NCBI GenBank assembly: GCA_964036195.1
Contig: CAXIWS010000473.1
Location: forward strand, 1 to 64,000
Source of the DNA: Sphaerolaimus hirsutus
Taxonomy: Eukaryota > Nematoda > Chromadorea > Monhysterida > Sphaerolaimidae
Direction: 5' to 3'
DNA: 64,000 nucleotides
Shown: positions 54,292-64,000 of the stretch, one piece after another
How the letters are laid out: every line of letters begins with the position of its first letter
How positions within the stretch are numbered: position 1 is the first letter of the stretch
Translations under genes and position numbers: made by a program
Notes under the pieces: generated by a model
Told to the model about the DNA's origin: nothing
Databases searched by the model: none
The model's input: the letters and a program-made list of their open reading frames with translations, nothing else

Positions 54292-54618
54292 TACTTATGG
54301 AAAAAGCGCCAGGACTCTGGCGCCATGGCGCTCTTTCGAACCCCAGCGCCAAGCGCCAATGGCGGCAGAGCAAAATGGTGCAAAGCTCCAGAAGCGCCAT
54401 GGCACTTTTTGCTTTGGCGCTAGCGCGAAACGCCAGCCCCAGGCATTTTGTTACTGGCGCCAGGCAAAAATAGCGCCAAGCTTCAAAAGCGCCATGGCGC
54501 TTTTATGGGTGTGGCGCCAAGCGCCAATGGCGCCACAGCAAAACTGCGCCAAGCGCTAAGGCGCTTTTTCCTTTGGTCTAGCGACAGGCGCCAGCGCCAT
54601 GGCGCTTTTCCATCACTA
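54292..54618. mobile_element. GCGCC-family hAT-type MITE, short copy with 8-bp TSD
   Basis: Left TACTTATGGAAAAAGCGCC (diverged TIR), right GGCGCTTTTCCATCACTA. The flanks ATGTGATT at 54,284-54,291 and 54,619-54,626 are identical. Confidence 0.82.
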
Positions 54619-54662
54619 ATGTGATTATCTTCCCAAATGCTCAATTTTTCCCATGGTACATA

Positions 54663-55510
54663 GCAGGGTTGGCAAAATCTCAGAAAAAAAATAAAAATAA
54701 AATAAAAATAGAAAATTTAAGAATAAAATAAAAATAAAATGTAAAATTGAAGAATAAAATAAAAATAAAATACAATTTTAATAAGAATAAAATACAATTT
54801 TAGTAAAAAGAATTTTACTTAAATCAATCCTGGTCAGGGTTGGCAAAATCTCAGAAAAAAATAAAAATAAAATAAAAATAAAATGGAATATTCAAGAATA
54901 AAATAAAATAAAATAAAATGGAAAATTTAAGAATAAAAATAAAAATTGTATAAAAATTCGAATTTTTGTAAAATTTTTGTAAAATTGTATAAAAATTCAT
55001 ATTTTTGTAAAATTGTATAAAAATTCATATTTTTTGTAAAATTTTGTCTCATTGCTCAAGTCTCTACCTATTTATTCATGGATCTGGGGGGTGTCCCAAG
55101 CATTGTAAAGTGTCAAATGTCATGTAAAATGTCATGCAAAGTGTCAATTGTTATGGCAAATGGAAAGTATAGTGTAAATTGTCATGACATGTAAAAATTA
55201 AAGTATCAATTGTCAAGCAAATTGTGTTCAAATCTCATGTTTTATTTTGAAATCTTATGTTTTGTATCCAAATTATGTTGTTGTTAACTCCAAAACTTTA
55301 TGTGAACATTTGGATACAAAAACATAAGATTTGGATATAAAACATACTATGGATACAAAAACACAAGATTTGGATACACAATTTACACTTTGCATGACAT
55401 TTGTCACTTACTGAAATTTTACATGTCACTTGACATTTTGCATGACAATTGATACTTTACTTTACATTTGTCATGACAATTGACACTTTGCATGACATTT
55501 TACAAATGTG
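54663..55510 (-). repeat. Composite palindromic repeat with A/T-rich tail, copy 2 (reverse)
   Basis: GCAGGGTTGGCAAAATCTC, (ATAAA)n, then the GTATCCAAATC inverted core and CATGACAATTGACACTTTGC; this is the reverse of 1073-1719. GGGTTGGCAAAATCTCAG occurs twice (54,667 and 54,837), so the tail is itself duplicated. Confidence 0.6.
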
Positions 55511-56075
55511 CCCAGCACACTAAACTCCAGTAGTCCTTCCTCTGAAAATGCAAACCATTCTTATCAATAATTGTAACTTTACACTTGCAGCTAGCTAACA
55601 ATACATATTACATGCAACTTTTGAAAAGTAAGGGAAAAATTTGTCACAGGTTTTTCATGTAAGGTCTAATTATAACATTTTTCTGGCCTTGCATGCATGT
55701 TTCTGATTTTTTGTAAAATTTTTGTAAAATGAGTCATTTTATTTTATTAATGACTTGGGAATAAAATAAAATAAAATAAAATGAAACAAGAATAAAATAA
55801 AAATAAAATAAAATTTTTATACAATTTTTATACAATTTTACTAAAATGAATTTTTATAAAACCAACCCTGATCCTGGTCACGAACTATTAAAAAATAAAA
55901 AAAAAATAAATAAAATGAAAAATTGAAGAATAAAATAAAATGGAAAATTGAAGAATAAAATAAAAATAAAATACAATTTTTATAAAAATAAAATACAATT
56001 TTAGTAAAAAGAATTTGACTAAAACCAACCCTGGTACATGGCACCGCAGAATTAGTTAAAAATACCAATAAACTA
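55511..56075. other. A/T-rich repeat scraps in lectin intron
   Basis: (AATAAAATAAA)n and TTTTATAC tracts, with ACCAACCCTG at about 55,861 and 56,025, are tail pieces of the composite repeat. No gene seen. Confidence 0.45.
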
Positions 56076-57690
56076 CCGTATTTACTACCTCGAAATACCC
56101 CGAGGGTGAATATTATTTCGCCAGCAAAATTTGAGGGGGATTATTCGAGGGGGGAGGGCTTTTTTATTTCGCCAGAAATTTTTGGAAATTCCCCATACTC
56201 AGACGTCGAAAAATCAAACAATTACATCGATGTATTAGGTTGTAAACAAATAAAGTGTGTCTTTTTTCGCCATCTCATACAAATATACATTTGTGCTTTC
56301 CATTGTGTTGTACGTTGACCGATTTTGATGCCATTTGAGTATGTTGTGGTTTGGGGTCTGGGCTATGACGAAATGTTTTTGTTTGCTCAAATGATCCCCC
56401 AGTCCCGAGATAAGGGGGGTCTATAAAAAGGTGGTCATTTTACGTGGCCAATATGCACATTGACTTGAAGCTTAATAACTCAGCCATTTCTCGGCCGATC
56501 CGGATCATTCAACACTTAAAATAACCAGGACAAACCGCAGATTCAATTTTTGTGGTCGAGTTAGTGATGTCTTAATCCCGTATGCCGATTTGATCCGGTT
56601 TTTGAACATGAAAAATAATCGTAATCAACATTTTTTCAAGATGTGTTATTTGAAGGTGCTATCATATACTATAGACAAAAAGAATAAATCTGACCTAAAA
56701 ATTCTTTCAATATCTCTCTCCAGTCAAAAGTAATATCACTTTAAACATTCGCCTCCCAACAATAAATAGAAAAATCTGCATGACGAGCAAATGCATGTGA
56801 CTTCAGAAATCCATATCTCGACCATTTCTCAGCCAATTTCCACCAATGAACACTTAAAATGATCAGAAAAACCTGTAAATGTCATTTTTATGCTCAGGTT
56901 ATCTGTATTCATCGTTCTTGATTAGTTATTTACATGTATGGGAGGCGGAAGTTTAAAGTTCTATTACTTTTGATTGGAAAGAGATATTGAAATAATTTGT
57001 TTAGTATATGAATCCCCATTGTCTAAAGTATATGATAGCATGTTCAGAAAAATTTATTTTTGGTGTTTAAAAACTGGGTCAAATCGGCATACGTAATTTA
57101 GACATCACTAATCCGACCCCAAAAATGGAATCTGCTGGTTGCGCTGATCATTTTAAGTGTCGAACGATCGAAATTGGCCCAGAAATGGCTGAGTGAGTAA
57201 GGTTCAAAGTGAATGTGTAGATCGGCCATGCAAAATGACCATCTTTTTATAGACCCCCCTTATCTCGGGACTGGGGGATTTTTCGAGCAAACAAAAACAT
57301 ATCGTCATAGCCCAGACCCCAAACCCCAACATACTCAAATGGCATCAAAATCGGTCAACGTACAAAAGAATGTGGGATGCACAAATGTATATTTGTATGC
57401 AATCGAAAAAAGACACTTTATTAGTTTACAACCTATTATATGTGTTTATAGGCATATGTAACTGTACATACAAATAAACCCTTCCCTAACGTTACTCAAT
57501 CATCGGTTTTAACGTGTGTTCTGCCTTGTACAGATCACAAACTGCGGTATTTGTCATGTACGTTCTCTTTACGCTCAATTTCAGGGGGGTATTTCGAGGG
57601 GGATTTTATTATTTCCTCAGCCAAATTTCAGGGGGGGGGGGTATTTCGAGGGGGGTGGGCTAATTCAAAGGAAATTCAGGGAAATATGAA
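56076..57690. mobile_element. 1.6-kb foldback with CCGTATT-type left end
   Basis: Left CCGTATTTACTACCTCGAAA after TA; the right end is degraded (GGAAATTCAGGGAAATATG). From about 56,230 to 57,460 the two halves are inverse: GTTGACCGATTTTGATGCCA against TGGCATCAAAATCGGTCAAC, and CCCCCAGTCCCGAGATAAGG against its inverse. The centre is near 56,840. No transposase. Confidence 0.65.
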
Positions 57691-57724
57691 TTCATTCCAC
57701 ATCACATCCACCTAAACACCGCAG

Positions 57725-58641
57725 CTTTCCGGGCACAGTGCCAAGAAAAATTACCTGCTGATGCGCAAAGCACACAGGAAGCGGCATACTTCCAAGGCAG
57801 GTGTTACGCAATCTACAGTGGCATAGACAACTTTAACTACGACACAGCCAAACAGACGTGCAAGGACAAGGGCAATGCATATGGATTTATTGGAGGATTG
57901 GCGTTCATCAAATCAAAGACAATGCTAGACAAATTGGGGAAGATATTTTCAGTGTGTATTAAAAATTTACGACTACCGTGTATACTCGAATAATCCCCCC
58001 AGGGAATTATTTTTTCGTCATACATTTTTGAGGGGGGGGCTATTCGAGGGGGGGATTATTCAAGGGGGGGAATTGTTATTTCGTCAAAAAATTAAGCATT
58101 TTTCGATGAACTGATTTAAAAGAAATATGTTTTATTCACTAAATAATATGTAATTTTGGTTCAAATTGAATACAAACACTTTATCATATGCCTAACGAGG
58201 GGGGGGGGAGGATTATTCGAGGGTGGGGGGATTATTATTCCTCACTCGTCTAAGAGGGGTGAATTGTTCAAGGCGGGGAATTATTCAAGGCGGGGAATTA
58301 TTCGAGTACGTATATACAGTATATTAAACGCAATCCGTAATCATTATCTAAATAATCAACATTTCAGACAGTTGCAAGAACTGTGTACGTTGAAGGCTTT
58401 CAGGCAAACACAACCGTGCAGCCATATGGGAACTGGGTGTACCCAAACAAAAAAACTGGGCACTATGTAGATTTTCACTTGCCACCAAGTGTGTGGCGAT
58501 CCGATCAACCAAATTTACCTCAATTTGCGGCTTATTTGAGGGCAGTACTTGGACCTTATACTGACGCACCTTTCATCAAGGATTACTTCTATAATTTCTA
58601 TGGTATTGCACCTCCAGATGGTTTTGTTCTGTGTGAATTTG
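57725..58641 (+). CDS. PAN/Apple plus C-type lectin gene, paralogue 2, lectin exons
   Basis: The exons are 57,725-57,951 (after ACCGCAG) and 58,368-58,641 (after ATTTCAG, donor GAATTTG/GTATGT). The first is identical in length (227 bp) to the paralogue 1 exon; the second is 6 bp longer (two codons). Landmarks CYAIYSG, LAFIKS, QPN and DGFVLCEF are kept, with most change in the region before DGFVLCEF, where lectin loops vary. The phases match the PAN exon 5.5 kb upstream. The counterpart of paralogue 1's last exon (8479-8651) is missing: similarity stops at about 59,178 inside the following intron. Confidence 0.7.
57976..58319. mobile_element. TA-flanked MITE in lectin intron, copy 2
   Basis: The ends are CCGTGTATACTCGAA and GAGTACGTATATACAG, TA both sides; counterpart of 6637-6957. 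Confidence 0.65.
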
Positions 58642-59178
58642 GTATGTTTGGATTAATTTTTTATTTATTTTCATATATTTCTTTGTGAACAGTCTTTTAT
58701 TCCCACTAGTTAAAAAATTTGAGTTCAACACTGGACTGGGATAAAAACAGTGAACAACACAAGGTGGCAGTTCTGCAAGAGGCAAAGTAAGTGACAAATG
58801 ATAAAAGAATAATAATTTGGCAAATGTAAAGTTAAGAGTGAAGTAAAAAGTTAAGAGTAGATTCAAAAGTTAAGAGACACATTGCAAATGTCAAGAAAGA
58901 ATTAAAGAAATAACAATAAAAAGTAAAAATCAATTCAGATCTAGAAAGCATTTTTTGAATGACAATCATGACGATTTTGAGAGCAATATAGCAATTTTTC
59001 ACTTTTTTCATTTTTATTAGAATACAGTCCTTGTCATTTAACATTTTTCTTGCCACTTGTTACTTTACTCTTAACTTTTTATTTCATTCTTACCTTGTCA
59101 TTTGTCAAATTACTATGCTTTTATTATTTGTCATTTTACTTTGCCTATCTTGAAACTGGTCCCAGGTTGCAGGCGAGG

Positions 59179-59661
59179 TAAACTCGGGTTACTTTATGCC
59201 AGTCAATTCTGCTGACCGTAACCCATGCATGACGTCATTTTGCTGGAATTCAGCCAAGAATAAAGGATGTAAAATATATTAAGCGATAAAATGCGCAATC
59301 TAAATTGCGCAATCATCGCATGTTCTAAAGTCAGCGAACATTTCGCTATACAATTTTGTTCTGTGTAGGTACCACTGATTATGCATTGATTTTGACTTTG
59401 GACGGATATATTCCATTCAGTTATTGGTGGAATTTATTCCGTCCAACCTGTTAATGCGAGATCGGTGGATCTTTTAACCTTTGGAACAGTGCCAAAAATG
59501 TGTGTGGCATGTGTTTGTGACGGTTCCCGTATTGCGTCGGGCTGTTTCATTGCAAAAAATTGTACAGTGAAATGTAAATAGGCAGGCTTAACGATTTCTG
59601 ACTGTTACAAATACATATATGTACAAAAATAACTTATTTTGAAGGTGAAAAAGGAAAAAGG
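59179..59661. other. Intergenic beyond the end of the duplicated block
   Basis: Paralogy with 8,445 ends at GGCGAGGTA. No repeat or gene recognised in the following 480 bp. Confidence 0.4.
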
Positions 59662-60045
59662 TTATGATTTATTTACAAAAATTGATAATTTTGGGAGAAA
59701 ATTGATGCAAAATCGCAAAAAAATTGCTTTAGATAGATAGTTGGCCAATTTGGCATGACATGGCCACAAATTCTGTACTTCTGTAGCGACCAAATTTGCT
59801 TTATCAATAGAAGGAGGGAGGGTGGGGGTGGGGGGGTTCGCTGCAGCAAAAGGTGAAACAAGAAATGCAGGGAAATGGAACTCCGCATAAACTTCAAACG
59901 TTTCTGTGATAAAAGTCCCACACATGCTGGTTGACATCCCCACACCAAATGCCAACTGGTTCCGATCCAGATTCAGAGCTTGCTGACGAGCCGACGAACG
60001 ACGTTCAAACACAAGCTTTGAGTTGGGATAGGGACCAGTTGACAT
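59662..60045 (-). CDS. Hypothetical exon or ORF
   Basis: A 127-codon minus-strand frame starts at ATG 60,045. The first 70 residues have ordinary protein-like composition; the end is Pro-rich over a G/C run and then AT-rich, so only the first part is likely coding. No family recognised. It points away from the retroelement promoter at 60,351. Confidence 0.25.
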   Translation of the reverse strand: MSTGPYPNSKLVFERRSSARQQALNLDRNQLAFGVGMSTSMCGTFITETFEVYAEFHFPAFLVSPFAAANPPTPTLPPSIDKANLVATEVQNLWPCHAKLANYLSKAIFLRFCINFLPKLSIFVNKS

Positions 60046-60926
60046 TTTGTGTCAATCTCAAGTAGTGTGTGTGTGGCGAAATTGGGACACATTTTCTCCT
60101 ACATGGGGTATTGCGTATCAGCGGATATGTTCCTGCAGATGCACTTAATTTTTGTGCCTGTAATAATAATGACTACCAAGGTGCAGAAAACCGGAAGGGG
60201 TGGGGGTATTGTATTGCTACTGTTGCCATGGTTATTAGGTGGTGATTTATGTTGGCACGAGTCCAAGAAAGTTGTTGATTTGGGTTATGGTAATTATCAG
60301 CTCAGACAAAAATGTGGGTGCGACAAGTTGTGTGTGGGCGTGTAGCCCTGTATAAAAGAGAGCGTCTGCCAGTCATTCGGGGTTCGGAACCAGAATAGTG
60401 AAAAGATATCAAGCTAGCAAAGCTAAGCTGCAGCTGAAAATAGTAGCTGAAGTCTATGTGACTGGATTTGAGGAACCCGTATGCTTGGCAGGTGCTGTGG
60501 AAGTTCAGTGCCGTGTGATCCAAGTATTGTGAGTGTTTAATATATTTAAGTGTTTGACTATCAATAAACTTGTGCCAAGGGGCAACAACCGGCTGCGTTT
60601 GGCTTATAAAGTAACTCAGCAACACGACATCGAACCTGCACTTTATCACGAGCGCTCAATCAATCACATCAATAAACCCACATGCATAACATCGCATGTC
60701 ATCGGTGAAGTCGCCGGGTCTCCTTGTCATCCTCCTGAAGCTCATCGTAGTCAGAGTGGACGTTGGAACCTGTAAAGGTGTAGGTCCAACTTCACATAGA
60801 AAAGTGGTGATCGTCTGTGGCGCCACGCAACGGTACGACCCAGGTACGTTACAAATTTTGGTTTTTGTGAAAGTTGAAATTTGTGTGAAATTTTAAAAAA
60901 AAATTTTTTTGGGGGGAAGCCAATTC
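60046..60926 (+). repeat. Probable 5' LTR and promoter of a Ty3/gypsy-like element (ends unresolved)
   Basis: TATAAAAG at 60,351-60,358 is followed by AATAAA at 60,563-60,568 and 60,671-60,676, the order expected of U3-R-U5. TGGCGACAGTAGCC at 60,927 resembles a primer-binding site and would mark the LTR's 3' edge. The partner LTR lies outside the window, so the start cannot be set. Confidence 0.45.
60351..60358 (+). promoter_or_regulatory. TATA box
   Basis: TATAAAAG in a GC-richer context, about 790 bp before the gag ATG at 61,139. Confidence 0.6.
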
Positions 60927-61138
60927 TGGCGACAGTAGCCACACCTGGCAAACAGCAGAAAGCGTCTGACGCTTTGAAACAGAAGATAGGCACCTGGTGC
61001 CTATACCCACACCGCAGTGCAGGTGCAATAGGTGCGAGGCACCCATTGCCACTTTGCAAGTCCACAAGTTGGAAGCCCTTTTGAGTAAAAATACACAAGT
61101 GAAAGACTAAAGGGGCACTCACACTTGAAAAACTCACG

Positions 61139-61999
61139 ATGGTGTTTGAGCTGCCGCCTCTGGTGCCCGAGTTTGACGCCGATGGCAAACTGATACTGCC
61201 CAGTCTGCCCGAGAACGTGGTTGAGGTGAAAACCATGGAGGAACTGGACGAGCAGATTGCCAATGTCACTCGCCAGCAGCAAATCCTGCAAAGTAAAAAT
61301 TATTCTTTTGAAGATCGTAGCCCGCGCACACAATGTCGCGCCTATTTAGCTAGACTAGACGGTTTACTAGCCCAATTGAAAGCAGTGAAAAAAACATTAG
61401 TCACAGAAGAGGCGCTGCGCCGCGCAAATGCACGCGGAAATGACCCGGGCGAAACACAAGGGGGGTCTAAGGGGAACCCAAACGATCCCAATGCACCCAA
61501 CGCAAACCCACCTGAAACAAACACCAATCCACCCAGTGTGCCTCCGGCGACCAGTGACCCAAATGGGGGTCCGCCTACGGGGGGTGCAATGGCGCCTGCG
61601 GCTGCAAACCCGCCACCAGGACGAGGTCTTCCTCGCACTCCGCCACCAGGTACGGCCAGCACGTCACCAACAGCGAGCGCGGCACCAACCATCTCTGCAC
61701 AAGGTTCAATGGGGATGGGTGCAAATCCCCGCACCACTGTGATGACAACTGCGCGTCGCCGCGCATTTAGTGGCTCTTTTACAAGTAACATACAAGGTAC
61801 AAACATGGTCACAGCCCCTGGCTCGGCCAACAATGGCATGACGTCACCAGGAGGGGTACCACTTTTACAAAGGGATCCATCAGGGGCCCAGAGTCCACAC
61901 AATAGCGCGTCAACGCGTGCAATGTCATCACAAGGGGGCGGAGTTGGGGGAAATTTTTCTAAACCAAGGGGTACCCAACCGACCTGGTACCACTATTGA
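61139..61999 (+). CDS. Gag N-terminal part of a Ty3/gypsy-like element
   Basis: 286 codons from ATG in context ACGATGG. Residues 30-95 are predicted helical (EELDEQIANV), and residues 100-285 are a low-complexity Pro/Ala/Asn/Gly/Thr region typical of matrix-like Gag linkers. The frame ends while the next frame, which overlaps by 83 bp and is offset by one base, carries on with the capsid. A one-base shift within 61,930-61,990 is needed; G-runs there make slippage or sequencing error likely. Confidence 0.6.
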   Translation: MVFELPPLVPEFDADGKLILPSLPENVVEVKTMEELDEQIANVTRQQQILQSKNYSFEDRSPRTQCRAYLARLDGLLAQLKAVKKTLVTEEALRRANARGNDPGETQGGSKGNPNDPNAPNANPPETNTNPPSVPPATSDPNGGPPTGGAMAPAAANPPPGRGLPRTPPPGTASTSPTASAAPTISAQGSMGMGANPRTTVMTTARRRAFSGSFTSNIQGTNMVTAPGSANNGMTSPGGVPLLQRDPSGAQSPHNSASTRAMSSQGGGVGGNFSKPRGTQPTWYHY

Positions 62000-63059
62000 T
62001 CTGGTAGGGGATGTGAAAGCGCCAATGACTGGGGGTACCGAATGGTACCAAAGGTATATGGATGACCGGGAACAGACGGTCGACTATTTGCGCAACGCCA
62101 CAAATCAGCGCCTGCAAAATTTGGAACTGGAAATAGCTCATGCTAAGCGCGCCGCTCTAAATGACAGCGTAAACCCCTATGAACTGGGGGGGGGTAAGGA
62201 CTCTGTACTTACAGGACCTTACATTACCGCCCTAAGTCAGAAATGTTGCGAATATGGGGGGGAGCGTGCTGAGGGAGCTATAAATCCCTCAGTGTGGATA
62301 AAACAACTAGAGGTAGCACTATATTCACTCTGTATTCCAAAAAAGAAGTGGCCCTTGCGTTTGTCACTTTGCTTGAAAGGTGAGCCCCTCAGGTGGTTGG
62401 CAGGGGTAGATGATGCAACTAGGGCTAATTATCAAGAGCTAAAAAGGCAATTTTTGCTGACATATGAAAACACAGAAGTGCAAATGCGGGCGCGAGATGA
62501 ACTTTCTCGCACAAAACAACTCAAAAGTCAATCTGTAAAGGAGTTTTACCATATTTTGAGGGACATGCACGCATCTGCATTTGCACATCTGGATGAGATG
62601 ACTAAAGAGCGTGATTTTCGCATACTGTTTGCCAACAGTATATCCCCCCAATTGCAAATTTTTTATAGGACCCTATTGCCAGCTGAACAAAACCAACCAT
62701 TTCATACTCTGCTGGAGCGCTTATCCACCTATGAAAGCCAAGTGACGGATACTCGTGCACCACCGTCATTTGAGGGTCGCCCTAGTGCACCGGGCGATCA
62801 AAATAGGCAGGGCGGCTTTGTGCCGCGCGGCCGGTTTGTGTTGAATAGGCGGCGGTTTGAAAGGCGCCCATATGGAGACCGCGACAATGCCTCCACAAAT
62901 CAGGCAAACGACCCCCTTAGCCAGCTGGAACGCCCGGCAGAGGTGTTGCAATCTGCGCGTACGGTCCTTAAAAGTGAAGAAAATGAATCTGTCCCCAGGG
63001 GTGTGGACATGAAATTTCTGGCGAGATTAAAAAAGGTACAGAAAGGGTTGATAAACTAG
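61917..63059 (+). CDS. Gag capsid part of a Ty3/gypsy-like element
   Basis: In this 380-codon frame, residues from about 30 onward are plausible protein and the first 25 are probably out-of-frame. Residues 120-275 match the retrotransposon capsid pattern (WIKQLEVALYSL, PLRWLAG, YQELKRQF, LKSQSVKEFYHILR). It then becomes Arg/Gly-rich (residues 290-330), as nucleocapsid linkers do. The stop at 63,057 is probably a frame break, since coding continues in another frame. Confidence 0.7.
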   Translation: MQCHHKGAELGEIFLNQGVPNRPGTTIDLVGDVKAPMTGGTEWYQRYMDDREQTVDYLRNATNQRLQNLELEIAHAKRAALNDSVNPYELGGGKDSVLTGPYITALSQKCCEYGGERAEGAINPSVWIKQLEVALYSLCIPKKKWPLRLSLCLKGEPLRWLAGVDDATRANYQELKRQFLLTYENTEVQMRARDELSRTKQLKSQSVKEFYHILRDMHASAFAHLDEMTKERDFRILFANSISPQLQIFYRTLLPAEQNQPFHTLLERLSTYESQVTDTRAPPSFEGRPSAPGDQNRQGGFVPRGRFVLNRRRFERRPYGDRDNASTNQANDPLSQLERPAEVLQSARTVLKSEENESVPRGVDMKFLARLKKVQKGLIN

Positions 63060-63515
63060 AAGCCCAGTTTCGGGATGATGCCTCGGAAATGAGGCGTGCT
63101 ATCTTAGAAGTAGGCCGAAAAGCGGGACAACTTTTCGCAGGGGGGGGGAGGAAATCCAAATTTTCCAGGAAGCTCCCCAAACCGTAATTTTCCAGGAAGT
63201 TCCCCCAGCCGAAATTTTCAAAATATGAATTCACAGGGCCAAAATCAAAACCTAAATTCGAGCTTCACTTCAGCTCCCCCCAGTTCACCTAACTACGCCC
63301 AACAAAATTACCAAAACCAACAAAGCATGCGCGGCACCAGGTGGAACGCGCCATATCGCTCACAGGGGCCAGGTCCAAATACGGGCCAGGGCGCAGGTCC
63401 ACCGCGCACATGCTATCAATGCGGCCAAGTAGGTCACATTGCCCGTGCATGTACAGCCTTGCGCGCACAAAATAGGCAACCTGAGCGAGTGAATCATGTG
63501 TATCACTCGCTATAA
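63060..63515 (+). pseudogene. Gag C-terminus with CCHC zinc knuckle, frame-broken
   Basis: After the stop, a coding-like stretch continues one frame over to a run of nine G's (about 63,140), then another frame (repeats of IFQEAP/IFQEVP type), and finally the frame 63,225-63,515. That frame holds a CCHC knuckle, CYQCGQVGHIARAC, near its residue 62. At least two further shifts separate capsid and knuckle. Either the copy is decayed or homopolymer errors are present. No protease or RT follows inside the window. Confidence 0.6.
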
Positions 63516-63880
63516 GCATTAGCCGCGGGGGTGACCTTTGAGGGGGACAAGGGTGAAGGGAATACAGTGGAACACTTGTTTTCCATTATTTCGGGGGTGT
63601 GCAAAAATTCTACAAAAACTGTGCACAGCACCAGCTATGGCGCGAAGCGGCGCAGGTGTTCTCATTTGGCCCCAGGGCAAAATATAATTGGGAATAATGA
63701 GGAACAGGGACAAGAAAAAAATAAAATTATTCCCTTTGCCCTCCAACCCACAGAGTGTGGAGCGGCCGCAGAAGTCTGAAATAGGTGGCGCAATGCAGGT
63801 GGTCCCGTTGAAATTGGACCCATTGCAGTTGGGCCCAATGCGCATGGTCCCAATGGAGCGTGCAGGTAGGGTTCAAACGG
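63516..63880. other. Sequence after the gag remnant, no domain seen
   Basis: GC-richer than average, with GGTCCCAATG-type repeats at 63,800-63,860. An aspartic protease would be expected here but no DTG/DSG motif was found in any frame. Confidence 0.4.
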
Positions 63881-64000
63881 GATCCCGATCCCGATCCCGG
63901 ATCCCGTGAAATTCCGGGATTTACCAGTCCCGATCCCGATCCCGATCCCGAAACCCCAATGCCGATCCCGATCCCGATCCCGAAATCTCAAAAATACCAA
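63881..64000. repeat. GATCCC hexamer satellite, continues past the window
   Basis: About 15 GATCCC or CCGATC units, interrupted by GTGAAATTCCGGGATTTACC. Open frames on the minus strand here are Gly/Ile repeat translations. Confidence 0.8.

Noticed and set aside
63662-64000. 112-codon minus-strand frame with Gly-Ile-Gly-Ile repeats
   Set aside because: It is a translation of the GATCCC satellite.

Overview
The window looks like nuclear DNA of a metazoan, most likely an aquatic invertebrate. The reasons are spliced genes for a secreted PAN/Apple plus C-type lectin protein with GT-AG introns, a BEL/Pao LTR retrotransposon, a Penelope-like retroelement with an N-terminal GIY-YIG domain, a Ty3/gypsy-like gag region, and a dense, nested population of non-autonomous DNA transposons. 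The species cannot be named from sequence alone. No bacterial features, CRISPR arrays, rRNA genes or convincing tRNA genes were seen.

Layout. 1-5.2 kb: AT-rich repeats and small transposons, including two hAT-type elements with perfect 8-bp target duplications. 5.4-8.65 kb: paralogue 1 of the PAN/lectin gene (+ strand). 8.8-10.9 kb: small elements and a 1.44-kb foldback. 11.7-14.75 kb: a Penelope-like element ORF (- strand), preceded at 14.9-15.6 kb by what may be a spliced first ORF of the same unit. 15,614-28,219: a complete, young BEL/Pao element with 1,323-bp LTRs, GGTGC target duplications and one 2,908-codon gag-pol-env-like ORF. It inserted directly in front of the ATG of the minus-strand unit. 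28.2-35.1 kb: remnants, a 1-kb hAT-type element, an ATGTCAAGT-type satellite and a solo LTR related to the BEL element. 35.7-40.4 kb: a perfect long palindrome split by a hAT-type element, a TA-flanked MITE and three kinds of tandem array. 40.8-49.5 kb: nested TA-flanked and hAT-type MITEs. 49.94-58.64 kb: paralogue 2 of the PAN/lectin gene, with a signal-peptide exon and one intron swollen to 5.5 kb by transposons. 60-63.5 kb: the 5' part of a Ty3/gypsy-like element with a frame-broken gag. 63.88 kb to the end: a GATCCC satellite.

Two ideas deserve most attention. First, both lectin paralogues carry the same inverted-repeat MITE inside the PAN-coding sequence. Its terminal repeats contain a GTAAAA donor at one end and TTTTACAG acceptors at the other, which is what an introner (a transposon that behaves as an intron) would look like. 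Second, the BEL element carries a third gene module with a C-terminal membrane anchor, fused in frame to pol.

Limits. TIRs, target duplications and splice phases were read by eye. Families are assigned from motifs only. Many homopolymer G/C runs (8-15 bases) make small frame breaks in this window ambiguous between real mutation and sequencing error.
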